Source: Candidatus Limnocylindrales bacterium
GTDB lineage: Bacteria > Moduliflexota > Moduliflexia > Moduliflexales > JAUQPW01
DNA length: 64,000 nt
NCBI GenBank assembly: GCA_035559535.1
Contig: DATMBG010000051.1
Coordinates: forward strand, 248,001 to 312,000
Direction: 5' to 3'
The notes under the pieces are model-generated. The model was not told where the DNA came from and did no database searches. It was given only the letters and a program-made list of their open reading frames with translations. The translations under genes were made by a program, and so were the position numbers. Positions 34,204-43,032 of the stretch are shown piece after piece; the first letter of the stretch is position 1, and every line of letters begins with the position of its first letter.

Positions 34204-37200
34204 GTGAAGAGAATCAAGCTTTATGGTGTTAAAGATCCAAATATTTCAAGCCAGTTGATACTAGCTAAAGAAAAAGGGTTTTTTGATGAAGAAGGTCTGC
34301 AAGTGGAATATCGACTTCTTCCCTCCGGAACCATAATGCCGGATGAAGTGATTCAGGCCAAGGAGAAGCCTTTTGCTTTTACTCAGACTCCGGTTACCAC
34401 GCTCATTCTTCAGGATCGAGGCCTGGATGTTAAAATTGTGGCCCCTCTGGCAGATATTTCTGGAACTCAACAGGTTGTGATTCGGGAGGATTCTGGAATT
34501 GTAACTCCCAGAGATTTAGAGGGAAAGAAAATAGGAATGGCGCAAGGGGCCGCGGTTTATATTGCCCTTCAGAGTATGGCCCGGGAGTTTGGAGTAGATC
34601 TGACGCGGATTACCTTTGTAGACCTGCTTCCTGCTCAACAGTTAGAAGCACTACAACGGGGAGAAATCGACGGAATGGCGTGTTGGGAACCCTGGACCAG
34701 CCGGGCCCAGGCCATAGGAGGTAAATTTTATTTCTCCGGTTCCCGTTCGGCCATACCGGGCTATGAGGAAGAGATTAACTGGTTGGTAGACCAAAGTGTC
34801 CTCATGGTTTTGAACGAGAATCTTCAACAACATCCGGATACGGTTAAAGCTCTGATTCGGGCCTTTAAAAAAGCAACGGATTTCATTAATGAGAATCCAG
34901 AAGAAGCGGCCATGATTTTATCGGGACCCCTGTCTGCTGATAAAATCGAGCTGGATAAAATTCTGGCCCTCAATAAATACTCCATGAAGATGGATAACCT
35001 CTTTAAAATAGGGCTTCTCTCCTTTCGAGAGCTCCTATTTCAAAATGGGGTCATCTCCACCATGCCCGAGGAAAAGAGATTGTATACAACGGAATGGTTG
35101 GAGGCTGTAGAGCCTTCTCTGGTTCTCATAACCCGTGAAGGGGAGGTTGTGGAGGAAGAAGAAAATGAAGAGTTTTTGGAAATTTTCTTTGAGGAGGCCG
35201 GTGATATCCTGGAAGGTCTGGAGAAAGGAATCCTGGCCCTTGAGAAAGCCCCTGGAGATCGAAATATTCTAAGAAATGTTATAACGGCCTCCCACACGTT
35301 AAAAGGTAATTCAGGATTCCTCGGATTTGAAAAGATTAATTCCCTGAGCCGCCATATGGAAGAGACCCTTAAGGCCGTTCAGAAATCTGACGGAATTATT
35401 ACCCAGGGTTTGATTACCGTTCTCTTTAATTGCCTGGATACTCTTCGGAGATTGGTCAATGACTATAAAACAGATAAAACCAGCCCCCTGGATCTCACAC
35501 CGCTATTAACAAAAATTAATCAACTGGTATCGGAGTCCTTAACCGAAACAGCCGTTTCCCTGGTTCATCAGCAGGAAGAAGGTATTGAACTGATTGGATA
35601 TGAAGAAGTAAAACTTAAGGAAGCTCAAGAAAAAGGAAAAAGAGTATTCCGAATAGAGATAGAATTTGCACCCGATTGGTCTCTGCACTCTGCAGGTGCT
35701 TTTATGGTAACTCGCAAGCTCTCCCGATTGGGGGAGGTTATCAAGGTGGACCCCCCTTTAGGGAGTGGTGAACTAAAAAAAACAAATCACTTCCAACTCA
35801 TCCTGGCCAGTAGCGCACCTGAGGAGTTGATCCAACGTCGGGGAAAGGTAGCCGCAGTTGTTCAGACTATTCGTATATCTCCCTTTGCACTTCCCTCCTT
35901 ATCTGAAACCCACAGGGTAGAGGTCCTTTCACCGGGTTCAGAGCCTGTGACCTCCTATTCCGTAGACGAGGAGTTCGAAATCTCTTCCTATACTCCTGTT
36001 ACTTCTACACCGTCGGCTAAAAAAACCTTACGGGTAGACTATCAACTACTGGATGAAATTATGAACGTGGTTGGGGAACTGGTTATCGGAGGAGCCACCC
36101 TTTCCCAAGGTCTAAGTAAATTAAATGCCATTTTTCCTACCGGAGAAACAGCCCGTTTGATCGAGCAACTTATGAAGACCAATACGCTGGTTCGAAAAAA
36201 TTTGTTGAACCTACAAGAGAATATCATGAAGGTTCGTATGATGCCGATCGATGTGGTATTTAAACGTTTCCCTCGATTGGTCAGAGATCTGGCTCTAAAA
36301 AAAGGTAAAGAAGTGAAGCTGGAAATAACCGGAGAGCACACCGAACTGGATAAAGCCATCCTGGATCTGATCGGGGAGCCTTTAACGAAACTTCTTCGAA
36401 GTATTGTGGAATACGGAATTGAACCCCCCTCTCTACGAGCCCAACTGGGTAAACCGACCACAGGTAGAGTAAGTCTCAACTCTTACCATGCCGGTAATCA
36501 AATTATTATCGAAATTTCCGATGATGGCCGAGGAACCGACCTGGTTCGGGTGAAAAACCTGGCCGTCGAACATAAATTTTTTACCCCCGAGGAAGCTGAA
36601 AATCTCTCCATTTCGGACCTTTTTAATGTATTCTTTAATCGGGGATTGGTCATCCCTGAAAGCGAGGAAAACTCTTTTCTGTTCGGTCCAGGAATCCAGA
36701 GTGCTCGTAAGGTCATCGAAGAGCTTAATGGCACCCTAGAAGTCGAAAGCCAACTGAATAAGGGAACCCGATTTATCGTTAAACTCCCTTTAACTTTAGC
36801 CATTATTCAAGCCCTTCTTCTGGAAATCGGAAACCGGGTTTTTGCCATTCCCTTATCGCTGGTGGTAGAAGTCCTGAGAATTTCAACAAAAAACATCGAA
36901 ATCATAGGAAAACAGGAAGTTTTTCAACTCAGAGGTCAGGTCATTCACCTCCTGAGACCTTACGATATTCTGGGAGTTCCTCCACCTAAAATCCAGAATG
37001 AGAAATTATTTGTGGTGGTGGTACGGGTTGCACGGGATGAATTGGTGGGGATTGTCACAGACCAACCTTTAGAAAAAGAAGAACTGGTCATCAAATCCTT
37101 GGATACTAAAATTGTCAAAACAGATATTATTTCCAGTGCTTCCAAACTGGGAGACGGACGGGTGATTCTCATTTTGGATGTACCCGCCCTCATTAGCAAG

Positions 37201-37221
37201 ATGTATAACCGGGAGTACTAA
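34204..37221 (+). CDS. substrate-binding-domain/HPt/CheA-like fusion histidine kinase
   Basis: 1005 residues, no signal peptide. Residues 1-310 are an NMT1/SsuA-type substrate-binding fold (IKLYGVKDPNISSQLILAKEKGFFDEEGLQV, VTPRDLEGKKIGMAQGAA, DGMACWEPWTSRA), normally a periplasmic ABC-transporter part. Residues 320-445 are an HPt domain with phospho-acceptor His364 (SHTLKGNSGFLGF). CheA dimerisation (LLDEIMNVVGELVIG, 615-630), ATPase (680-862) and CheW-like regulatory domain (863-1000) follow. The G1 box DDGRG (773-777) is kept. The N-box reads LRSIVEYGIE at 731-740, where CheA usually has a RN-x-x-DHGIE pattern, so the Mg-binding Asn and His are Ser733 and Tyr737. The G2 box is altered to FGPG. 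The start is a GTG with GGGAGGA upstream. Kinase activity is uncertain. Confidence 0.9.
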   Translation: MKRIKLYGVKDPNISSQLILAKEKGFFDEEGLQVEYRLLPSGTIMPDEVIQAKEKPFAFTQTPVTTLILQDRGLDVKIVAPLADISGTQQVVIREDSGIVTPRDLEGKKIGMAQGAAVYIALQSMAREFGVDLTRITFVDLLPAQQLEALQRGEIDGMACWEPWTSRAQAIGGKFYFSGSRSAIPGYEEEINWLVDQSVLMVLNENLQQHPDTVKALIRAFKKATDFINENPEEAAMILSGPLSADKIELDKILALNKYSMKMDNLFKIGLLSFRELLFQNGVISTMPEEKRLYTTEWLEAVEPSLVLITREGEVVEEEENEEFLEIFFEEAGDILEGLEKGILALEKAPGDRNILRNVITASHTLKGNSGFLGFEKINSLSRHMEETLKAVQKSDGIITQGLITVLFNCLDTLRRLVNDYKTDKTSPLDLTPLLTKINQLVSESLTETAVSLVHQQEEGIELIGYEEVKLKEAQEKGKRVFRIEIEFAPDWSLHSAGAFMVTRKLSRLGEVIKVDPPLGSGELKKTNHFQLILASSAPEELIQRRGKVAAVVQTIRISPFALPSLSETHRVEVLSPGSEPVTSYSVDEEFEISSYTPVTSTPSAKKTLRVDYQLLDEIMNVVGELVIGGATLSQGLSKLNAIFPTGETARLIEQLMKTNTLVRKNLLNLQENIMKVRMMPIDVVFKRFPRLVRDLALKKGKEVKLEITGEHTELDKAILDLIGEPLTKLLRSIVEYGIEPPSLRAQLGKPTTGRVSLNSYHAGNQIIIEISDDGRGTDLVRVKNLAVEHKFFTPEEAENLSISDLFNVFFNRGLVIPESEENSFLFGPGIQSARKVIEELNGTLEVESQLNKGTRFIVKLPLTLAIIQALLLEIGNRVFAIPLSLVVEVLRISTKNIEIIGKQEVFQLRGQVIHLLRPYDILGVPPPKIQNEKLFVVVVRVARDELVGIVTDQPLEKEELVIKSLDTKIVKTDIISSASKLGDGRVILILDVPALISKMYNREY

Positions 37222-37225
37222 AACT

Positions 37226-37240
37226 GAGTACCCGGTACTC
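37226..37240. repeat. short GAGTACC-C-GGTACTC palindrome
   Basis: A 7-bp perfect stem with a one-base centre sits in the 24-base gap between the CheA-like and CheY-like genes. Its words match those of the hairpin at 2753-2797. Confidence 0.55.
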
Positions 37241-37245
37241 CAATT

Positions 37246-37647
37246 ATGGCCGAGATTCTCAAAAAAGATGGAAAAAAATTTCGATTTCTCTTGGTCGACG
37301 ATTCTCGATTTGCGCGTATAAGCTTAAGTAAGGTGGTCGAACAGGTGGGAGGGGAAGTCGTTGGGGAAGCTACGTCGGGTGAGGAAGCTCTCCGTCGTTT
37401 TGAAGAACTCAGACCCGACATCGTGACCATGGATATGTCCTTACCCGATACGGACGGAATTACCCTGGTCCGACGTTTTATGGGAATAAATCCCCAGACC
37501 CTTATTATTCTGATCAGTGGAATCTCCCATGAGGAGGTAATCGAAGAGGCTTTACGTGCAGGAGCCGAGCATTTTATTTCTAAACCCCTAAACCTAAATA
37601 AAGCCGTTGAGATCGTACGGTGGGTTTTGGAAGAATCAGACCGATAA
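37246..37647 (+). CDS. CheY-like single-domain response regulator
   Basis: A 133-residue receiver domain. Acidic pocket residues are Asp18/Asp19 (LLVDDS), the phospho-acceptor is Asp63 (TMDMSLPD), the switch position is Ser in LIILISGIS and the conserved Lys is in FISKPL. All key residues are intact. It starts 24 bases after the CheA-like gene and is the natural phosphate acceptor. No output domain is present, so it acts through protein binding. No Shine-Dalgarno is visible, so translational coupling is likely. Confidence 0.93.
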   Translation: MAEILKKDGKKFRFLLVDDSRFARISLSKVVEQVGGEVVGEATSGEEALRRFEELRPDIVTMDMSLPDTDGITLVRRFMGINPQTLIILISGISHEEVIEEALRAGAEHFISKPLNLNKAVEIVRWVLEESDR

Positions 37648-37652
37648 AAACA

Positions 37653-37831
37653 AGGGTGGGAGTGTGGGGATGTGGAAGTGTGGGGGTATGGGAGTATGGG
37701 GGTAATATTTCTTATACTCTTATACTTCCATACTTCGAAAAGTCTTTTCATTTAGAAAGTAACTGGCAAGTATACTTCTACACTCCCACACTCCCATACT
37801 TTCACACTCCCATACCCCCACACCTCCACCC
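37653..37831. repeat. TGGGAGTA-family hairpin with unique 78-bp core, copy 2
   Basis: The G-rich arm (37653-37700), core (about 37699-37776) and C-rich arm (37776-37831) are arranged as at 30294-30472. The core differs from copy 1 at about five positions. It lies between the convergent cheY-like and ilvE genes. Confidence 0.85.
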
Positions 37832-37838
37832 TATTTTT

Positions 37839-38753
37839 TTAAACGAATGTTAACCAGTTATACTTATCTTCGGTTTTGCCACTGGTAATAGCAAAAAATT
37901 TAGCCTGAATCCGTTCGGTGATAGGCCCACGGGTACCGCTTCCAATCTTGATTTTATCCACAGAACGGATAGGAGTAATTTCGGCCGCCGTGCCTGTAAA
38001 AAAGATTTCATCTGCGATATACAAGAACTCCCGAAGTAAGGGTTGTTCGCGAACTTCATAACCAAAATCTCGGGCTATGGTTATGGCACATTCTCGGGTA
38101 ATACCCGGTAGGATAGATTGAGCCGTCAAAGGGGTATAAATAATCCCGTTTTTAATGATAAACAAATTTTCACCACTTCCCTCGCTCAGGTAACCAAATA
38201 TATCCAGGCTGATTCCTTCTCGATAGCCATCTTCCAGGGCTTCCAAAACCATCAACTGGGAACTTAAATAATTTCCACCAGCTTTAGCCATAGAGGGAAT
38301 GGTTCCGGGAGCCACTCTTCTCCAGGAGGAGACACATACATCTACCCCGTTTTCAATGGCTTCTGACCCTAAATAGGCCCCCCATTCGATCACAGCAATG
38401 GCCACATTCACCGGACATGTCTTTGGATTCACGCCGATTTCCTTATATCCCCGAAAGGCCACCGGTCGAATATAACAGCTCTTTAAGCGGTTTACCCGGA
38501 TGGTCTCTAAAATGGCATCCCGTAACTCGGCTCTGGAATAAGGAATGTCCATGCGATAAATTTTGGCAGAATCATAAAGACGGGTCAAATGCTGATCTAA
38601 ACAGAAGACCGCCGGACCTTTAGCTGTATTATAACAACGAAGCCCTTCAAAGACACTGGAGCCATAATGTACCACATGGGATAATACATGGATTTTAGCG
38701 TCTTGCCAGGGAACAAACTTTCCGTCAAACCAAATTTTTTCAGATTCTTTCAT
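37839..38753 (-). CDS. ilvE: branched-chain amino acid aminotransferase
   Basis: About 304 residues, a fold-type IV PLP aminotransferase that makes or degrades Val, Leu and Ile. It has [75 protein letters not shown] (the catalytic Lys region), [18 protein letters not shown] and [17 protein letters not shown], the standard IlvE landmarks. I start it at ATG 38753 ([11 protein letters not shown]). An in-frame ATG at 38789 would add 12 residues from the hairpin at 38757-38936. Confidence 0.95.
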   Translation of the reverse strand: MKESEKIWFDGKFVPWQDAKIHVLSHVVHYGSSVFEGLRCYNTAKGPAVFCLDQHLTRLYDSAKIYRMDIPYSRAELRDAILETIRVNRLKSCYIRPVAFRGYKEIGVNPKTCPVNVAIAVIEWGAYLGSEAIENGVDVCVSSWRRVAPGTIPSMAKAGGNYLSSQLMVLEALEDGYREGISLDIFGYLSEGSGENLFIIKNGIIYTPLTAQSILPGITRECAITIARDFGYEVREQPLLREFLYIADEIFFTGTAAEITPIRSVDKIKIGSGTRGPITERIQAKFFAITSGKTEDKYNWLTFV

Positions 38754-38756
38754 TGA

Positions 38757-38936
38757 ATATTCAGTGATGAATAATGAGTGATTAGTCATGAGTAAGGGGT
38801 AGAGAATTCAGAACTCAGAATTACCGCCTAATCGCTTTTGACCATGACTCATGGGATTAGAACAGATTTAGAACTCGAAATCACTTCTAACTCCTGGCTT
38901 CTGACTTCTAACCTCACTCATAGCTCATCACCCAGG
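38757..38936. repeat. nested inverted tandem-word hairpin (words GTGATGA, AGTCAGAA)
   Basis: The outer arms GTGATGAATAATGAGTGA and (reverse) TCACTCATAGCTCATCAC pair. Inner arms use ATTAGTCATGAGT / ACTCATGGGATTAG and GAATTCAGAACTCAG-type words. It fills the entire gap between the ilvE start and the stop codon of the zinc-ribbon/TPR gene. Confidence 0.8.
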
Positions 38937-38937
38937 C

Positions 38938-40098
38938 TTATTTTCTCGCCCATATTTTCCATATAGGTTTTTTTCTTTGTTTTCTAATCAGACCCAAATT
39001 TAACCGAACCTCTTCGTAGTCTGGTTTTAGTTGAAGCGCCTTCTCATAAACCTCTCTGGCTTGATCCCACATCTGCCGCTCCTCATAAATAAGACCCATC
39101 ATATAATAAATAGATGGATTATTTGGCTCTATTTGTAAAGCTTCTTTACATTTTGCAATGGCATCCCTTGGCCTTTGGCTGTCTAAAAGATCACAGGCTT
39201 CATCCAGCAAGGAACTTACTTTAGAGTTTATTGCCGGTTCAGGTTTTAAACGCTGCCTGGAGGACCCTACTTCCCTAGATTCCGGATTAAGAGATTCCGA
39301 AACCTCTGCTTTAATCTCTTCCCCAGGACCCTCAGAAGCCAGGGTTGAAACCTGCTCGGTTTCTGCTTTTGGTTCCTTTTGAATCATAGGAGAAGGAGAT
39401 ATAGAAGAAGAGGAAGGCACTTCTAAGATTTCTTTCTGAATAGGGGGGTTTTCTAAAGTCGGTCTGGATTGACTTTTTTTCCCCTTTAAAGCCAAAGCCA
39501 GGTAATTCTTTGCCTTTTCATCATAAGGAGTCAGGGTCAGAACCTTCTCTAAAATAGGAATAGCTGCTTCAAAATTTTTCTGTTGCAGATAGAGAACACT
39601 TAAATTTTTCTGGGATTGCAGGTCATCTGGATTAATCTCTACGGCCTTTTCAAGAGCTTTTAAAGCTTCCGACCACATCTTTTTTTGACCATAGATAACC
39701 CCCAGATTACGATATCCGTCCAGATGGCGAGGGTTTAATTCAACCACCCTCTGAAAACTTTTCAGGGCTTCATCAAACATCCTTTTTTTCAAAAAATCCA
39801 TTCCCTGCTGAGCGGCCTTATCTGCTTCCTGGACCGCCATCTCAGAAGCTACTTTTGCTAAAGGGGACTCCAAAGCTTCCTCTGATATGGGTGGAGAGGC
39901 AGATTCTTTTTTAACGGCCCTTTCTGAGAAAGATGTCGAAACTTCCTCCCATCCCGACGGAGGAGTGGAAGTAGAATCTTCTTTCTTAATAAAGAAAATA
40001 TTCTGACAGCGGGGACATTTAATATTAGCCCCCTGGGGAGGTATTTTGGCGGCATCTACATTCCCTTGGGCCCCACAATGGCTGCACTGAACTCTCAT
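38938..40098 (-). CDS. MJ0042-type zinc-ribbon and TPR protein
   Basis: A 386-residue protein. Residues 1-40 form a zinc ribbon with MRVQCSHCG and IKCPRCQNIFF, the MJ0042 type common in delta-proteobacterial and related lineages. After a Ser/Pro-rich linker come TPR repeats at about 95-205 (FDEALKSFQRVVELNPRHLDGYRNLG and two more), a Glu/Ser/Pro-rich spacer, and two C-terminal repeats (about 290-375). It is probably a scaffold protein; the partner is unknown. The start has a strong AGGAGG site. Confidence 0.85.
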   Translation of the reverse strand: MRVQCSHCGAQGNVDAAKIPPQGANIKCPRCQNIFFIKKEDSTSTPPSGWEEVSTSFSERAVKKESASPPISEEALESPLAKVASEMAVQEADKAAQQGMDFLKKRMFDEALKSFQRVVELNPRHLDGYRNLGVIYGQKKMWSEALKALEKAVEINPDDLQSQKNLSVLYLQQKNFEAAIPILEKVLTLTPYDEKAKNYLALALKGKKSQSRPTLENPPIQKEILEVPSSSSISPSPMIQKEPKAETEQVSTLASEGPGEEIKAEVSESLNPESREVGSSRQRLKPEPAINSKVSSLLDEACDLLDSQRPRDAIAKCKEALQIEPNNPSIYYMMGLIYEERQMWDQAREVYEKALQLKPDYEEVRLNLGLIRKQRKKPIWKIWARK

Positions 40099-40289
40099 GA
40101 TTTTCCTCCTTTGGGGAGGTTAAATCCAGGTACCTGGACCTCTCAATCTGTTTTTACCCGTTTACCCATGGAGATTCCTTTACCGTACCAGTTCTCTCAG
40201 AAGAAATTTGCCTGATCCTTATAAGGAATATATCGTTTACTATGGATTATAATACCCCAGGAGATTTGTCAAGTTTAAAAAGCAACCCA

Positions 40290-40404
40290 TTCAGGAGTCA
40301 GAATTCAAAACCAGGAGCCAGAAGCTAAAAGTCAGAAGGAAAAGAATTCTTAAGTTTGATTCCTGAATTCTGATTCCCGGATTTTGACTCCCGACTCCTG
40401 AGGA
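40290..40404. repeat. inverted tandem-word hairpin (words AGGAGTCAGAATTC)
   Basis: The left arm TTCAGGAGTCAGAATTC with CCAGGAGCCAGAAG words pairs with a right arm containing GATTCCTGAATTCTGATTCC and GACTCCCGACTCCTGA. It lies in the 431-base gap 40099-40529. The left part of that gap is otherwise featureless. Confidence 0.8.
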
Positions 40405-40465
40405 ATAAGAAGAGAAAAGTTATTGACTTTCCCTAAGGTAAGGTATAACGTTACACAAAGTTTTA

Positions 40466-40525
40466 AATCCCTGATTCAGAGTTCCAAACTGGAAAAATTT
40501 GGAATTTTGAAATCCGGGATTTTGC
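40466..40525. repeat. second inverted hairpin (words AAATCCCTGATT/GGAATTTTGAAATCC)
   Basis: An AAATCCCTGATTCAGAGTTCCAA arm pairs imperfectly with TTGGAATTTTGAAATCCGGGATTTT. It ends a few bases before the start codon of the metallo-hydrolase gene at 40530. Confidence 0.65.
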
Positions 40526-40529
40526 CTGC

Positions 40530-41177
40530 ATGATGCCATCCTCCTTATATCTCAAGCAAATAGAGTTGGGACCCATGGAAAATTTCGTTTATCTCATAGG
40601 GGATCCTGAAACCCGAGAAGCAGCTGTGGTAGATCCGGCCTGGGACGTAGATACAATTCTGAAAATTGCCCAACAGGATGAAATGAATATTACTAAAATC
40701 TTCATCACCCATCATCATCCAGATCATACTAACGGGATCGAAGAACTCTTAAACCATGTTCAGGCAAAAGTTTATATACAAAAAGCAGAAGCCGAGTTCA
40801 TGAAGCGAATCTGGTCGGATACCGTCAAAGTAGAAAGTGGAGACGTTATCCGGGTTGGGAACATCCCGGTCACCTTTCTTCACACCCCAGGGCATACCCC
40901 GGGTTCCCAATGTTTTCTTTTAGATAATAAACTCATTTCAGGAGATACTCTATTTATAGGATTTTGTGGACGTTGTGATCTGCCGGGTGGAAATCCTGAA
41001 CAGATGTATGATAGCCTGTACAACCGGTTAGGGAAACTGGATGGCCGAACCCTCCTCTACCCGGGACATAATTACGGAAAAACACCGGTTTCGACCTTGG
41101 AGGAGGAAAGAAAACAGAATCCTTATCTGCAATTCCAGTCTTTAGAAGACTTTGTGAAATTTAGAATGAGGAGATAA
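40530..41177 (+). CDS. metallo-beta-lactamase-fold hydrolase (glyoxalase II-like)
   Basis: A 215-residue MBL-fold protein. The metal motif is HHHPDH at 61-66 within IFITHHHPDHTNG. Further metal ligands are in FLHTPGHTPGS, LISGDTLFIGFCGRCDLPGG and LLYPGHNYG. It lacks the C-terminal substrate domain of classical GloB and so belongs to the short hydroxyacylglutathione-hydrolase-like group. A 2-base gap separates it from the thiolase gene, implying co-expression. Confidence 0.88.
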   Translation: MMPSSLYLKQIELGPMENFVYLIGDPETREAAVVDPAWDVDTILKIAQQDEMNITKIFITHHHPDHTNGIEELLNHVQAKVYIQKAEAEFMKRIWSDTVKVESGDVIRVGNIPVTFLHTPGHTPGSQCFLLDNKLISGDTLFIGFCGRCDLPGGNPEQMYDSLYNRLGKLDGRTLLYPGHNYGKTPVSTLEEERKQNPYLQFQSLEDFVKFRMRR

Positions 41178-41179
41178 AT

Positions 41180-42364
41180 ATGGGCATTGCAAATCAAGTA
41201 GCCATTATTGGAACCGGCCTGTGCAAGTTTGGAGAGAACTTCGAGATGGGGTATACCGATATGCTGGTAGAAGCCTGTCTTGAAGCTTTCCAGGACGCCG
41301 GAATTGAACCCAAACAGATTCAGGCAGCCTGGTTAGGGACTTACCTTCCTTTTTCTTGGGGATTTGAAGGAGTTGCTGGAACTGCGGTTGCCGAACCCCT
41401 TAACCTGTATCCCATCCCCGTTGTTCGAGTTTCCAACTATTGCTGTACAGGTATGGAAGCCGTACGAAATGCCGCCTTAGCCGTTGCAGCGGGTGAATAT
41501 GATTTGGTTCTGGCTGTAGGGGTCGAAAAGATGCGCGAAGTTCCACCCCGAGGAAGCCTGGTTGCCCAGCATGTAGAACGCGGACATCCCCTGTACGCCA
41601 AGGGGCGTACGGCACCTGGAATGTTTGCCCTGCTGGCCACCCGGTACTTGGAAGAGTATGGGATTGGAGAAGAGTATCTGGCTAAGGTGGCCGTAAAAAA
41701 TCACTATCACGGTAGCTTAAATCCCAAGGCCCATTTTCAAAAGGAGATTACCGAGGATATGGTACGAAAAGCCCCTCGGATAGCCGAGCCTTTGGGACTT
41801 CTGGATTGTTGTCCTACAACCGACGGAGCTGCCGCTGTTATTTTAACCCGTATTGATTTAGCTCCTCAATTTACCAGGGATTATGTGGTGATTCAGGGTG
41901 TTGGAACCGCCGTAACAGGCGGCTACTATACCGCCCAATTCGACCCTACCTTTTCTTTTACTGGCTTTCGATCGACCCGGGAAGCTGCGGCTATTGCTTA
42001 CAAACAGGCTGGCATCCAAAATCCGATGCGGGAAATCGATGTGGTTCAATGTCACGATTGTTTCACCATTACCGAAATCATCAATTATGAAGACCTGGGT
42101 TTCTGTGAAAAGGGTAAAGGCTGGCAGCTTATTCGAGACGGGGTTACCCGACTGGATGGGGAACTCCCGGTCAACACCGATGGTGGCTTAAAGGCTTGCG
42201 GTCACCCGGTAGGCGCTTCGGGAGTCCGTATGATTGCCCACATCTGCGACCAACTACGAGGTCGAGCCGGGAAAATGCAGGTGAAAAACGCCCGCCGAGG
42301 TCTGGCTCACACCTTGGGGGGACCTGGGTCTATCTCTACGGTATTCGTGCTAGGACGGGATTAA
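41180..42364 (+). CDS. thiolase-family acyltransferase (SCP-x type)
   Basis: A 394-residue thiolase. The active-site Cys lies in RVSNYCCTGMEAVRNAALAVAAGEYDLVLAVGVEKM. The C-terminal catalytic region has NTDGGLKACGHPVGASGVRMIAHICDQL. These match the SCP-x/non-specific lipid transfer thiolase branch used in beta-oxidation of branched or sterol-like acyl chains, though the branch also holds archaeal-type acetyl-CoA acetyltransferases. No CoA ligase or dehydrogenase gene is adjacent. Confidence 0.9.
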   Translation: MGIANQVAIIGTGLCKFGENFEMGYTDMLVEACLEAFQDAGIEPKQIQAAWLGTYLPFSWGFEGVAGTAVAEPLNLYPIPVVRVSNYCCTGMEAVRNAALAVAAGEYDLVLAVGVEKMREVPPRGSLVAQHVERGHPLYAKGRTAPGMFALLATRYLEEYGIGEEYLAKVAVKNHYHGSLNPKAHFQKEITEDMVRKAPRIAEPLGLLDCCPTTDGAAAVILTRIDLAPQFTRDYVVIQGVGTAVTGGYYTAQFDPTFSFTGFRSTREAAAIAYKQAGIQNPMREIDVVQCHDCFTITEIINYEDLGFCEKGKGWQLIRDGVTRLDGELPVNTDGGLKACGHPVGASGVRMIAHICDQLRGRAGKMQVKNARRGLAHTLGGPGSISTVFVLGRD

Positions 42365-42516
42365 GTCTCATCTTAAACCTCACCCTTTTCACACGGGTAA
42401 ATCCAGGGTTCAGTTCAGACCGGTCTATGGCAAAGTAAAACAGGTACCGGCTGTTAGAAACGATGAGGCTTACGTTTCCTTTTACCTTTCCCTGTTAAGA
42501 AAAGTTAAAGAGTCCA

Positions 42517-42963
42517 TCATTCTTGTTCGGGGAAAAAATTATCATCTAATATTTGTTCGAAAGAAAAGGGGCACTTTATTGGAAAGTGCCTCAGGTCAAT
42601 ACCTGTCTCATCTTCAGCTTTCAACTTAGCTTTTTGATAAGCTATCTCGATTCCCTGCTCAAGTTCCTGACGAAGGCTAGGACTTTCGTTCAGCAATTCC
42701 TGTATATCCAGGCGTTGAGTAATTATAGTATTTTTCCCACTTTTTGAACGTCTTACGGGTTGGAATTGCCACTTTAAAAGATAAACGAGTAAAAGGGTCA
42801 ACCGGTTCATTAACTCTTGCTTTTCACTTCTACCCATAGCCTCCAGTTCCTCTGCTACGTTTTCCGTATCAACTTCTGAAAATTTTCCTTGACGAATTAA
42901 TTCTGCATTTTTCATCAACCAGGCATAAAAGTCTTTCTCATAATCCTTAACAATTTTTTCCAT
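42517..42963 (-). CDS. DUF29 family protein
   Basis: A 148-residue protein with the DUF29 pattern: YEKDFYAWLMKNAELIRQGKFSEVDTENVAEELEAMGRSEKQELMNRLTLLLVYLLKWQFQP near the N-terminus, then LNESPSLRQELEQGIEIAYQKAKLKA. The family is abundant in cyanobacteria and repeat-rich genomes, and its function is unknown. A single C-rich hairpin arm sits directly upstream of its start codon. Confidence 0.9.
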   Translation of the reverse strand: MEKIVKDYEKDFYAWLMKNAELIRQGKFSEVDTENVAEELEAMGRSEKQELMNRLTLLLVYLLKWQFQPVRRSKSGKNTIITQRLDIQELLNESPSLRQELEQGIEIAYQKAKLKAEDETGIDLRHFPIKCPFSFEQILDDNFFPEQE

Positions 42964-42966
42964 AAC

Positions 42967-43018
42967 TCCCTCTCACACTCCCATACTCCCACACTCCCAT
43001 ACCCCTCACACTTTCATG
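42967..43018. repeat. single C-rich arm of the TGGGAGTA hairpin family
   Basis: Words of CACACTCCCATACTCCC type fill the gap between the DUF29 start and the 3' end of the TPR gene. No G-rich partner arm is present. Confidence 0.75.
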
Positions 43019-43032
43019 CTTTTCGTAGCCCT

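Noticed and set aside
34204-37221. Pseudogene status for the CheA-like fusion
   Set aside because: Despite the altered N-box the frame is intact over 1005 codons, other motifs are kept, and promoter, ribosome site and CheY partner are present.
5410-37831. CRISPR array from the repeated words in the hairpins
   Set aside because: Words are 6-10 bases, degenerate and arranged as inverted arms without unique spacers, and no cas gene is present.
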